Origin: Luidia sarsii
Lineage: Eukaryota > Echinodermata > Asteroidea > Paxillosida > Luidiidae
NCBI GenBank assembly: GCA_949987565.1
Contig: OX465103.1
Span: 6,212,989 to 6,276,988, forward strand
Reading direction: 5' to 3'
Length of the DNA: 64,000 nt
Shown here: positions 21,701 through 31,089 of the stretch, piece by piece
How the letters are laid out: every line of letters starts with the position of its first letter
Position numbering within the stretch: position 1 is the stretch's first letter
The notes under the pieces: model-generated
The model's input: only the letters and a program-made list of their open reading frames with translations
Told to the model about the DNA's origin: nothing
Databases searched by the model: none
Program-made: the position numbers and the translations under genes

Positions 21701-23967
21701 GTATTCGACAATACACGAGTGAATGTAGTGTATTATGGAACCCAGGGTACAAATTGCTAAATAACGTAGATTATTGTAAAAATTAGCATTTAGTGTCGAA
21801 AATTCACTTCTGTCGTATTCACTATCCACCGTCATGGCCTGTCTCGAAAAGGGGTGGCTATGACAAAAGAAAACCTTGGCCCTTTTCAAAAATCAGGCTT
21901 AGGCTCCGGCTTTATCTCTGGTTATTGAAACAGGAAACTTTTGGTTTTGTATCCTCCCCGGTAACTTACCCAGCTTGAATGGGTAATTTAACCCAAGTCT
22001 TCTGCCAGGTTAAATTGACCAGGTCAACTAACCAAGTCAAAAAGTCCAGTGCGGGCGCACCGTCTCATGCGTTTGTTTTTATGTAGTCAGTCAGTTAAGT
22101 TTTACCTGTCGTTGGGGTTATCTACCCACTTAAGCGATGATCATCGTGTGGACGCCGGTAAGATTAGCCCATTGGAATGTCATCCACGGTCTTTGTAATA
22201 AAAAAGTCCAGTGCAAACATGGCTTTAGAACTCCACATACCTTGTCTGCCACTGTCTTGTTCCAGTGCGACTCGAGGTAATCGTTGTCAAAGTCGACGAC
22301 CGGCAATCCAAGTCTGGTGGCCAGAATCCTCCCCACAGTAGTCTTCCCACAGCCGGGACTGCCCATTAGAATGATGTTACCATTCTCCTAGATGGAATCC
22401 AATTCGGTGAGAACAGCAGAGAGTTTTGTGTACAATGGGATCTGAGTTATCTGACCCCCATAGACATTTGGCTTAACCTGAACCCAGCTAGTACTGTTTA
22501 CTTGGAAACCTCCTCAATCCTTTACAATACTCCACTGTCCTCCATTGTAAATTTTACAACCTTCCTCAATCCTCCACAATCCTCCAAGATTTCATTGTAG
22601 GATGCTTCCTCAATCCTCCACAGTCCTCCAGTGTAAATTTTAAAACCTTCCTCAATCCTCCACAATCCTCCAAGATTTCATTGTAGGATGCTTCCTCAAT
22701 TCTCCACAGTCCTCCTGTGTAAATGTGACAACCTTCCTCAATCCTCCGCAATCCTCCAGTGTAAATTTAACAACCTGCCACAATCCTCCGCAATCCTCCA
22801 ACTGGAAATTGTCTTACTTGCCTCAATCCTCCAACACAACCTGGAGGATTATGGAGGATTGAGGAAGGTCAGGGTTTGTACCAGCAGTGTACCATTCCAG
22901 CTACCGGTATCCAGCCCTCAGGAAGGGCTTCCAAAACTAACTGGGACAGTTATAAAACTACAAAGGCACTGTACTAATACAGTGTATATTTTGCCCGCAC
23001 CGGTACGGTATTCTTCTGCAAATGCTATTTTGCCATTCCCTAATTCTGATTGGCCAATTTCAATTACGCCATGAAGGCCTTCTTGCTCCTCTGGCAAAAT
23101 AATGTTTAAATCTCAAAAGTTAGAGGGCCTGACGATTTGATCCTAGCAGGACTTTTCTCAAGTCAAAGGCAAAGCGGTCATCGCGGTGTGGTTTGTAATC
23201 CTGTTATTGTTAACACAAGGACAACTTTTCCTGCTTAGTAGATTTTCACGCTGAGCAGATTTTCCACGCCCAGGATTCCAATCTGCACTGCGATGTTCTT
23301 CTATACTTACTTAGCATGACACAATGGTGAAGTTCAGTTTGGCAAGGTGATTTAATAATTTAACCCTGACCTTCCACAATCCTCCATAGTCCATAATCCT
23401 CCAGGTTGTGTTGGAGGATTGCGGAGGATTGAGGCAAGCAAGACAATTTCCAGTTGGAGGATTGCGGAGGATTGTGGCAGGTTGTTAGATTTACACTGGA
23501 GGATTGCGGAGTATTGAGGGAGGTTGTCAAATTTACACAGGAGGACTGGGGAGGATTGAGGAAGCATCCTACAATGAGATCTTGGAGGATTGTAGAGGAT
23601 TGAGGAAGGTTGTAAAATTTACACTGGAGAACAGTGGAGGATTGTAAAGGATTGACCTAGGAGGGTTCCAAGTAAATAGTACTAGGGGGTTAGGGTGAAT
23701 GAATCATATTAAGCAAACTTTGGCACTTAAAGGCAGTATTTGGCAGTATAGGCCTACTACTGAGAAACTAGCTGCCCCTAGGCCAGGACGTGACATTTGA
23801 CTGCGACAGTGCATACAATACAAATTACAATACATGCTTACCCCATATCTAGTGGAGAGCCTCCTTTTGAACATGTTGCCCTGGCAACTGATGTGGGAGC
23901 GCTTTTTGAACAGCGTGCGCACTGTAGCAGCCATCAGGCGAGGGACACTGCAAGGGCTGGAGGCCAT
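12361..23967 (-). CDS. THNSL1: Threonine synthase-like 1 (complete, ten exons, 757 aa)
   Basis: Exons in transcript order: 23967-23842, 22387-22241, 21009-20147, 18844-18774, 17935-17831, 17383-17115, 16490-16333, 14808-14715, 14530-14434, 12704-12361. All junctions keep phase and have GT/AG borders. Residues 1-42 are basic and Ser/Arg-rich, fitting a mitochondrial presequence. Residues about 43-215 form a shikimate-kinase-like domain with P-loop GSPGCGKT (51-58). The rest is fold-type II PLP threonine synthase: HGPTASFKD with the PLP lysine near residue 356, SGDTGSA (387-393), PTGNFGNILGAVYA, SSNLERFLFL, and DPHTAVAKV near the C-terminus. Length matches vertebrate THNSL1 (about 740 aa). Animals do not make threonine, and the biological substrate of THNSL1 is not settled. 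A phospho-lyase on O-phosphohomoserine-like compounds is the family-based expectation. No inactivating change seen. Confidence 0.93.
13165..13533. mobile_element. Small inverted-repeat element (CAATACAACATTG)
   Basis: Left end TTAAAGGCGCAATACAACATTG and right end CCAATGTTGTATTGGCCTTTAA form a terminal inverted repeat. Non-coding; in THNSL1 intron 9. A related scrap, GGCTCAATACAACAG, is at about 12,940. Confidence 0.65.
13919..14186. mobile_element. piggyBac-type MITE flanked by TTAA
   Basis: 268 bp between two TTAA sites (13,915-13,918 and 14,187-14,190). The ends begin CCCTTTAGAGGCCAT / CCCTTTAGAAACCAT. A TTAA target duplication with CCC-starting termini is the piggyBac pattern. No transposase. 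Confidence 0.7.
14434..14530 (-). CDS. THNSL1: THNSL1 exon 9
   Basis: 97 bp: VLDRIQSEFGLIGDWCKKEE ... KETLTETG. The donor ACCG|gtgcgt restores the DPHTAVA frame in the last exon. Reading past it runs to a stop, so the short exon is preferred. Confidence 0.87.
14715..14808 (-). CDS. THNSL1: THNSL1 exon 8
   Basis: 94 bp: FLFLATDGNGAEIQQYYKQ and on to VSAK. Acceptor tctgatag, donor gtaaag. Confidence 0.88.
15040..15345 (+). repeat. Probable non-LTR retroelement 3' end
   Basis: T/A-rich stretch ending TTAATAAATAAGAATAAGAAT, an AATAAG-type microsatellite tail such as closes many LINE 3' UTRs. No coding part remains. In THNSL1 intron 7. Confidence 0.3.
15350..15440 (-). repeat. tRNA-derived SINE head
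   Basis: The reverse complement contains AAGGGCTGGATAGCTCAGATG and GAGGTCTCGGGTTCAAAAT, the same A-box/B-box arrangement as 11,960-12,060. Confidence 0.55.
15516..15973. mobile_element. MITE, TGTGACCCGGCACAGC family, full length
   Basis: 458 bp with TGTGACCCGGCACAGC at the left and the matching inverted end TGCTGTGCTGGGTCACA at the right. Near full-length partner at 49,044-49,505. Confidence 0.8.
16333..16490 (-). CDS. THNSL1: THNSL1 exon 7
   Basis: 158 bp: MGIPFRKFICASNENNVLTEF ... APAIDILKSSNLER. Donor AAAG|gtacat. Confidence 0.92.
16640..17060 (-). pseudogene. Penelope-like relic, inverted copy
   Basis: Reverse-complement duplicate of about 9305-9725. The minus strand reads QTDSEPPVQTTSKFTG in a broken frame. 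In THNSL1 intron 6, same strand as the gene. Confidence 0.4.
17115..17383 (-). CDS. THNSL1: THNSL1 exon 6
   Basis: 269 bp. Contains DGDFDFCQTTIK, SANSINWGRLLPQVVYHASA and CIPTGNFGNILGAVYA, the most conserved core of the family. The donor used here is AGG|gtgcgt, which joins in frame to SMGIPFRKF. Confidence 0.92.
17831..17935 (-). CDS. THNSL1: THNSL1 exon 5
   Basis: 105 bp encoding TLVMVLYPENGVSDVQK, the conserved (F/Y)PENGVSD block. Acceptor ctctcccag, donor gtaaga. Confidence 0.9.
18774..18844 (-). CDS. THNSL1: THNSL1 exon 4
   Basis: 71-bp exon YLILVATSGDTGSAVLDGFS. SGDTG is the PLP-phosphate loop region of threonine synthases. A LINE fragment begins only about 20 bp upstream of its acceptor. 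Confidence 0.9.
18868..19560 (+). pseudogene. LINE reverse-transcriptase 3' fragment with tail
   Basis: A 184-codon open stretch (18,870-19,421) reads QVMLFKSYIRSKMEYAPLC and later SFLPVAVNIWNRLPPDI. These are the post-RT motifs typical of the C-terminus of Jockey/CR1/L2-type LINE ORF2 proteins. The 3' end closes with an A-rich tail (AATAAAAAAAAATTAAAAAA) at about 19,545-19,564. The element is 5'-truncated, with no RT YADD or endonuclease. It lies antisense in THNSL1 intron 3. Confidence 0.75.
19722..19870 (+). repeat. tRNA-derived SINE
   Basis: GGGGAAGGCAACCATCTCAG GGCTGGATTGCTCAGATG, then a B-box-like GGATCAAGTCC and a tail TTGCCATCTTTCAAAATG. In THNSL1 intron 3. Confidence 0.5.
20147..21009 (-). 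CDS. THNSL1: THNSL1 exon 3 (end of kinase-like domain, start of PLP domain)
   Basis: 863 bp, the largest exon and very GC-rich. Contains SLSGSVPMH and MKVDRIVG of the kinase-like part, GLAGDGGLFVPA at the start of the threonine synthase part, and VFHGPTASFKDAALQLMPQF with the PLP Schiff-base lysine. Confidence 0.93.
21074..21660. repeat. Roughly 50-bp tandem repeat split by a retroelement tail
   Basis: Units of the form AATTGGAAATTGATGAAAG..GTAGTAATTAACGAACCT occur at 21,074-21,150 and again at 21,520-21,660. The intervening 330 bp start with (AGATT)n and TTCTTTATTG. Read on the minus strand this is AATAAAGAA...(AATCT)n, the shape of a LINE or SINE 3' tail inserted within the array. In THNSL1 intron 2. 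Confidence 0.45.
22241..22387 (-). CDS. THNSL1: THNSL1 exon 2 (P-loop)
   Basis: 147 bp, phase 0 at both ends. Encodes NIILMGSPGCGKTTVGR, the Walker A loop, and LPVVDFDNDYLE, the Asp-rich loop of shikimate-kinase-like folds. Confidence 0.9.
22487..23692. mobile_element. Fold-back element with repeat-built arms
   Basis: The left arm (22,487-22,860) consists of repeated CCTCAATCCTCCACAATCCTCC-type units. The right arm (23,365-23,692) is the inverted counterpart. The outermost ends match (TAGTACTGTTTACTTGGAA / TTCCAAGTAAATAGTACTA), so the repeats belong to one element with long inverted termini around a unique 500-bp core. No transposase. It occupies most of THNSL1 intron 1. Confidence 0.75.
23842..23967 (-). 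CDS. THNSL1: THNSL1 exon 1 (start and presequence)
   Basis: ATG at 23967, 42 codons, donor GGG|gtaagc. Encodes a basic leader (MASSPCSVPRLM..., KKR, KRR) typical of mitochondrial import. The start was chosen because it is the only ATG giving a leader that joins in frame to the P-loop exon; a later in-frame Met at residue 12 is possible. The 5' UTR limit is not visible. Confidence 0.75.
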
Positions 23968-24087
23968 GTTGTCTATCTCTAATCCACCTGGCAGACAGAG
24001 AGTAGTGATAGCAATGCAGAATGGAGTTGCGGCATGGAGGGTTGCGGTAAACGCAACACTCATCAGTCTCCGACCCTCAGGAGGATG

Positions 24088-25828
24088 AGGGTTACGGTTA
24101 TCGCAACCATGCTGCAACCATGCCACAACCATGCCGCAACCATGCCGTAACCATGCCGCAACCATGCCGCAACCATGCCGCAACCATGCCGCAACCATGC
24201 CGCAACCATGCTGCAAGTGCAACCATGCTGCAACCATGCTGCAACCATGCCGCAACCATGCCGCAACCATCCCGCAACCATGCTGCAACCATGCTGCAAC
24301 CATCCCGCAACCATGCCGCAACCATCCCGCAATCATCCCGCAACCATCCCGCAATCATCCCGCAACCATCCCGCAACCATCTCGCAACCATGCCGCAACC
24401 ATGCCGCAACCATGCCGCAACCATGCTGAAACCATCCCGCAACCATCCCGCAACCATCCCGCAACCATGCCGCAACCATCCCGCAACCATCCCGCAACCA
24501 TGCCGCAACCATGCCGCAACCATGCCGCAACCGTTCCGCAACCGTCCCGCAACCATGCCGCAACCATGCTGCAACCATGCCGCAACCATGCCGCAACCAT
24601 CCTGCAACCATCTCGCAACCATGCCGCAACCATGCCGCAACCATCCCGCAACCATCCCGCAACCATCCCGCAACCATCCCGCAACCAATCCGCAACCATC
24701 CCGAAACCATGCTGCAACCATCCCGCAACCATGCCGCAACCATGCTGCAACCATCCCGCAAATATCCCGCAACCATGCCGCAACCATGCTGCAACCATCC
24801 CGCAACCATGCCGCAACCATCCCACAACCATCCCGCAACCATGCTGCAACCATCCCGCAACCATGCTGCAACCATGCTGCAACCATCCCGCAACCATCCC
24901 GCAATCATCCCGCAACCATCCCGCAACCATGCCGCAACCATGCCGCAACCATCCTGCAACCATCTCGCAACCATGCCGCAACCATCCCGCAACCATCCCG
25001 CAACCATCCCGCAACCATCTCGCAACCATGCCGCAACCATGCCCCAACCATGCCGCAACCATGCTGCAACCATCCCGCAACCATCCCGCAACCATCCCGC
25101 AACCATGCCGCAACCATGCCGCAACCATCCCGCAACCATCCCGCAACCATGCCGCAACCATGCCGCAACCATGCCGCAACCATGCCGCAACCATGCCGCA
25201 ACCATGCCGCAACCATCCCGCAACCATCCCGCAACCATGCCGCAACCATGCCGCAACCATGCCGCAACCATCCTGCAACCATGCCGCAACCATGCCGCAA
25301 CCATGCCGCAACCATGCCGCAACCATCCCGCAACCATCCCGCAACCATCCCGCAACCATCCCGCAACCATCCCACAACCATCCCGAAACCATCCCGAAAC
25401 CATCCCGCAACCATCCCGCAACCATCCCGCAACCATGCCGCAAATATCCCGCAACCATGCTGCAACCATCCCGCAACCATCCCGCAACCATCCCACAACC
25501 ATCCCGCAACCATGCCGCAACCATGCCGCAACCATCCTGCAACCATCTCGCAACCATGCCGCAACCATGCCGCAACCATGCCGCAACCATCCCGCAACCA
25601 TCCCGCAACCATGCCGCAACCATCCCGCAACCATCCCGCAACCATCCCGCAACCATCCCGCAACCATCCCGCAACCATCCCGCAACCATCCCGAAACCAT
25701 CCCGAAACCATCCCGAAACCATCCCGCAACCATGCTGCAACCATGCTGCAACCATCCCGCAAATATCCCGCAACCATGCTGCAACCATCCCGCAACCATC
25801 CCACAACCATCCCACAACTATCCCCTAA
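24088..25828. repeat. 11-bp minisatellite, about 155 copies
   Basis: Tandem units GCAACCATCCC / GCAACCATGCC (rarely CTG or CTC variants) over 1.74 kb. Because 11 is not a multiple of 3, all plus frames stay open and show PQPCRNHAAT-type repeats, and minus frames show GMVAAWLRHGC-type repeats. These are not taken as proteins. The top strand is strongly A/C-biased. The array starts about 120 bp from the THNSL1 start codon. Confidence 0.95.
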
Positions 25829-25989
25829 CTATGCAGAATGTCCATTGGATTAAGCCCATTTATTAATTCTACCATGATTCTACTTAGAACTAGTTCCAAG
25901 TTCTAGTTCTAGGGGACAGGGGATCTGGGCTTTGTTTACGGTCTAGGAACATGCATGCATGTACAAAATACATCACTATCATGTATGTA

Positions 25990-26540
25990 ATTATGAATGT
26001 ATGACTGTACGTGCAGTACTATAGTAATTTAGTACTTCTATTCGTATAATAATTAAAATTGATAATGTTTAGCCTTCTCACACACATGACACATAACTCT
26101 ACCTCCATGGTATACTATGAGTACATGTATACATGTACTGTACTGCTACATTGTGGGACACTGTACTTACCATGGAGGAATTCCTTCATGCTAGTACCAA
26201 CCAACTAGTACTACTAATACTAGTACTTAGTAGTAGTAGTACTAGTAGTAGTACTCAGTACTACTAGTAGTACTAGTACTAGTAGAGTATCCCACAATGT
26301 AGCAGTAGTGGTACAGTACAATCATATTACTAGTAGGCCTATATAGTAATATTTTAGTATCATGGAGGAAGGAAATACCCATGATACTGATAGTGATACT
26401 AGTATGACTATGGAGGTAGAGGGAGGTACTGTGGCATGTGTGTGAGACTATCCATGGTGAGACTGAGAAGGCTAAACATTATTATACGAATGACTAGTAG
26501 TACTGCTATAGTATTAGTTACGGTAAGTAGTACTAGTACA
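25990..26540. mobile_element. Palindromic AGT/ACT-rich element
   Basis: The left arm (ATTCGTATAATAATT ... GTTTAGCCTTCTCACACACATG, 26,040-26,090) recurs inverted in the right arm (CATGTGTGTGAGAC ... GGCTAAACATTATTATACGAAT, 26,430-26,490). The middle and flanks are TAGTACTAGTAGTAC low-complexity text that itself folds. No ORF. Confidence 0.6.
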
Positions 26541-26879
26541 CTAGTACTACTAGTAGTACTACTACTACTAGTAGTAGTACTTGTACTAGTAGTACCGTAA
26601 TAGTATTAGTACTTAGTAGTACAGTATTATATAGTGTACCACCATGCCTGGTAGGCTGGTACACTACATTCTACAACCACTACCCAGGGCCGTGACTGGA
26701 CTCACCTAATTCAAGTCCTTGCTCCGTGCACCAATCATGAGGTAGAAATTAGAAGGAGTTGGGACGACAGCCTCTCCCAATTATTGTAGCCGTGTACGTC
26801 CAATTCTACCTCACAACCACATAGCACCTCGGACTTACTTGAGATTGCATCACTCCCCAGCTGGCTGTTACCGGTATTT

Positions 26880-28790
26880 CTTCGTCACGGTTGAGAGATT
26901 CCCTTAATAAAAAGGACGCGGCCACAGAGTCGTGGTACATGCCTAGCTCACTGCATTTTTGTGACCGGTACAATTTGTATAAGATGTCTACACAGCTCGC
27001 TTCAGATATTTTCGACCTGCTCGACGGTCCCTCGGACCCCCAACCAGGTGGCGATATGGGCGGCCCGCTCCATGACTGCCCCTTCTACCTCCTGCTGTAG
27101 GCCTACTCAGGAGAATAAGGGAAAGGCGACGAGGAAGACCAACAAGGCCACGGGCGAGGTCACCAGACGAGATGTTACATCGCTGGAAAACAAGATTTCA
27201 GCTATTGCAGATGCAGTGCAAACCCTCCAGTCCACGGTCCTGCATGACCTCGCTGGGAAACCCACCGGCGAAGAGACAGAAAACAAACAACACGGAGGTT
27301 TCATCGACGAATCGATCACGTCCGGGCAGATAATTGACCAGCTCCTTCAGCCCAACACCGACGATAATTCGTCGGCCGGGCTACTTCAAGAAGCCGAGCA
27401 CTGAATTCTACTCTGTCGAGCAGTCCGGGAGCAATTAGGTTGACGACAAACTATCGGCAAACTCGTCCGGAAGAAAACTTCGGAGGACAAGCTGACAGAG
27501 AAACTTAATAGTTTCCAACGGCCTGTCAATGTTCCCATGGAGGAATTCCTCCATGATGTTCCAGACCTCGAGGGCACCAAGGTAAATCCAGAAATCTGGA
27601 ATTCCTTGCAAGCCAAAACAAGATCAATGGACATTAAAAAAAAATGGCAAAAGGTGGAGCACGCAGCTTTGAAAGGAATGGTGCCCAATTGTGCTGAGTA
27701 TTGAAGCTCTAATGAGCAACGATAGCACTGACAAGAAAGCGCTTGTGACCAATTTATTGGACTGCCGTGGCCATAATTGGCCATGCGGTCACTGAGCTAA
27801 ATTTTAGACGCAGACACCTCATCAAGCCTGACTTGAATTCTCAATTTTCCTCTCTTTGCTCTGCACAAGTGCCCATAACTGGGTACTTGTTTGGTGACAA
27901 TCTGTCACAGCTAGCAGTGCAAAAATATTATGGAGACGAACAAACTTGGTCAAAAATTTGGCCCACGTTCGAATAGGTCTGCCTCATCGAAATCGAACCG
28001 GGCACGACAACGTGGAAGTTCTAGGACTTTCCAAGGGCGGCAGGGAAACTCCTTCCGCCAAAAGCGCTGGCAGTAAAGACGGCCAGCAGAGATGCGACAA
28101 CAGGTGCCAAATGAAACCAGTGAGTGAGCACCAAAGGTGATAACGCTCATACCGTGCAATTGTTGGCAGGTAAACTCGCAAAACACATTGCCAAATGGCG
28201 CGAGCTAATTACTAGTGTCAAGTGGTTGCTGGATTGTGTTCAGCACTACCGCATTGAATTCATGGGCAAACCCCATCAAACACACATTTCAAAGGAATTG
28301 CAATGTGGAGCCACAGACTAGAAGGTGCCATTGTCACCGCAGCGGTGGCTGATTTGCTCCAAAAAGGGGCGATCGTACAAACGAATCACACCGCTGATTA
28401 ATTCCTTTCTAATAATTATATTCATAAGACCAAAGAAGGATGGGTCATTTCGGCCAATCATCAATCTCAAGCGGCTTAATGAGTTTGTCGCTCACTTCCA
28501 TTTTAAGATGGAAACTATCCGCACATCAATCCAGCTGATACGGCCACAATGTTACATGGCCTCTATGGACCTCAAAGATGCATACTTTGCAGTTCCTGTT
28601 GCATCTGAACATAGAAAGTATTTGCGGTTCACTTGGCGTGATGTGGTTTATGAATTTACATGCCTACCCTTTGGGTTATCATGTGCACCACGGGTGTTCA
28701 CTAAGGTCATGAAACCACTTATTGCCGCTCTGCGGATGAGGGGAATCATTCCATGCAGTTCCCAACAGCTCGCAAGTGTATAACTGCACG
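26880..28790 (+). pseudogene. Decayed DIRS-family retrotransposon (gag and RT remnants)
   Basis: Several frames together give a DIRS1-like layout. A gag-like part includes ENKISAIADAVQTLQ, VNPEIWNSLQAKTRS and then IGHAVTELNFRRRHLIKPDL plus GYLFGDNL. A linker reads AGKLAKHIAKWRELI ... YRIEF. An RT domain (28,400-28,745) contains RPKKDGSFRPIINLKRLNEF, MDLKDAYFAVPV and CLPFGLSCAPRVFTK. RPIINLK, DLKDAYF and PFGLSCAPRVFTK are hallmarks of DIRS RTs. At least four frameshifts or stops interrupt it, and the copy ends before the (Y/F)xDD box, so RNase H, methylase and tyrosine recombinase are absent. It cannot be mobile. Lies between the two divergent genes. Confidence 0.8.
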
Positions 28791-29815
28791 CAGTATATAC
28801 ATGTAGTAGGGGATCCTCCATACGTACTAGACCCATCATAAATACATGTACTTTATACTTTTCCAGGAGTGCAGACCACAGACCAGTCCCGCGCCACAAT
28901 ATAAAGCGATCCATTTTCAAATGCCATGTCGTTCTTGTCCCATTTCCGAACTTCAAGCTGCTTAAAATAATTTTACCGACAACAGCATATATGCACTCAC
29001 CCACAAGCTGCGGATGCGGGCAGATTCCACAAAGAGATTCCCATTTACACCATCAAGTAAATGTAATGTGAAGCAAAGTGCAAACGAAATCCAGTTCCCG
29101 CTAACAACTTAAACAAGTGATGTTCAAACAATGTACATGTATTCACATTCATCTCCACCACCCCCCCCCCCCACGATTTCCTTGTCAGACTGGAATGGAG
29201 ACTAGCCGGTTTATCGATCGGCATAGCTAGCTGGAGGCTGGTAGCGAAAGTGCACGTTGTTTGTGTAGCAACAGGAACGTGTACAGCAGGTAATTTACAC
29301 CCGTACAGTACATGTGCACCTGTGCGTACACCTGTTGTACGGTATAGGCCTGCATGCGGGTGCGGTGCTGTGCATTCGACTGTGCAAGGCACCATCCAAG
29401 GCTCTATCCATTTTGTCCGTCCGCCTTAACAACATCAAATGCCAAATGGTGTTTTGATTAGTACTGATACATTACTGACGGGACATGACAACTTGAGGTT
29501 TGAGCAAGGAACGCCTGATCGGAAACCGGTAAGATTCGACGTACGCGTGTCGATAGCCTGCTGATTAGTTGCGGTAATTACCATAAATAACCCGCACCTC
29601 TTCAGGATGATGGTTGCCCTACGCCGGTTACTGTACTGACACAGTGACAGGTACATTTTGGAGCGCCTCTGCTTCAAGTAAAATGTTATATTTGTTGTAA
29701 GGTTTGAATTGAGAGGGTTTTGGAATTTGGACTCAATAATCAACTGCATGAAAATTGAGGAAAAACCTCGTGTAATGTAACTAGATCGAAAAGGTTAATT
29801 CAGTTTTCAGAAAAT
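28791..29815. other. Intergenic stretch without gene
   Basis: No exon supported on either strand. A C-run of about 14 lies at 29,159-29,172. Otherwise apparently unique sequence. Confidence 0.45.
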
Positions 29816-29884
29816 CAGTTTCAGTTTCAGTTTCCATTTATGTCAATATCTGCTTAACAAAAGGGCTTGACTTGATTTCATAGA

Positions 29885-30360
29885 TTTCAGCCGCGTTTCC
29901 TCTGGACTAAAATTTAACCAAGACAATGGTTAAATTCCCAATGATCAAAATTTGACCATCGTTCCCACTTGGACTTTTGAGTCGGTCAATTTAACCGAGA
30001 CGATGGTTAAAGTAACCGAGCTGGCAAAAATTATTTGTACACAGTGCATGTACACCGAGTCGCGTTTTACCGAGTGGTGCTTTTCCACTGGACTAATCGG
30101 CTCGGTTAAACTTACCTGGTCACTTTTACTAAAAGTGACCAGGTAAGTTTAACCGAGCCGATTAGTCCAGTGGAAAAGCACCACTCGGTAAAACGCGAAT
30201 TTTACTGGGCAGAGGTTGGCCGGTAAAAGTAACCATTGGACTCGGTTAAAGTAACTGAGAGGAAATTTCACTGGGCCGTTTCCAGTTTCCACTGGACTTA
30301 AAATAGGAAAAGTTACTATAGTCTCGGTTACTTTGACCAAAATAAGTCCAGTGGAAATGC
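29885..30360. mobile_element. TAACCGAG-family MITE with internal palindrome
   Basis: Begins GCGTTTCCTCTGGACT and ends AAGTCCAGTGGAAATGC, inverted ends. At 30,067-30,180 the text GGTGCTTTTCCACTGGACTA ... GGTCACTTTTACT is immediately followed by its reverse complement, a near-perfect 55-bp-arm hairpin. The inverted relative at 61,480-61,850 lacks the extra palindromic half. Confidence 0.65.
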
Positions 30361-30384
30361 AACTATATAGGGCCCAGATCATTG

Positions 30385-30960
30385 GTCCAAGAATAACTCT
30401 TCCCGCAAAGATTTCAGTTTAATAGGTACTCTATAAGACAGGTGGAACAAGCCTAAAATAAATCCACAGCTAAAACTAAATAACTTAGATCTTTCCAATT
30501 CCAAACAGACTGGGAACCGTGAACAATTTTGAGAAATGGTAGCCCTTAAAGCCCCGACACAACATTGGTCGAGTTCAAAGAATAGCATCCATACGTTGTC
30601 TGATCCAACATATGCATGAAATAGCATACCTGTGAAAGTCTCGAGAAAGTCGTGAAAACTGCTTCATTTGTTTCGCGAAAATGCAGCATTCAACATCGTA
30701 CTGTTCCGAAAAATAGTTTAGATCTCGGTGAGACGTAAACAATTTCTTTTACTCATTTCTCCCAAAATACAACATTTTAGGCAGAAATATTTCAGTGAGA
30801 GGTTTCTACTATAACCATCTTCAATCTGTTGGCCTATAAGTTTCAAGTAAATCTGTGAACATTTCTGTTTTTCGATCATACCAATATGTTGTGTAAACTC
30901 CCTTTTTAACAATCTTATGAGCCATAGTAATGGCTGGATAGCTGAGGTGTTATAAGAGTG
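30385..30960. repeat. Dispersed repeat, second copy at 48,185-48,640
   Basis: Long shared text including CGACACAACATTGGTCGAG, ATAGCATCCATACGTTGTCT and TTTCGCGAAAATGCAGCATT. The copy inside TRPV intron 9 has a GAAACGTC-family element inserted in the middle. Non-coding. Confidence 0.7.
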
Positions 30961-31089
30961 CTGGTTCATCATTAGGCCAGTGGTGACAGTTCAGGCAAGG
31001 TTTCTAGATGCCATTTTTCAAACTTATTCATAAGTTTCCAGTCAGCTTTTCCTTTAGATTATTTGAATTTTAAAATAGAATGAAAGAGA

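Noticed and set aside
22500..23660. CRISPR-like array (regular short repeats with spacers)
   Set aside because: Eukaryotic context. The repeats are imperfect tandem units in inverted arms, with no constant spacer length and no cas genes.
24088..25866. Long open frames of up to 577 codons on both strands (PQPCRNH / GMVAAWLR repeats)
   Set aside because: They follow from an 11-bp tandem unit without stop codons in any frame. There is no start context, no splice logic and no non-repetitive domain.
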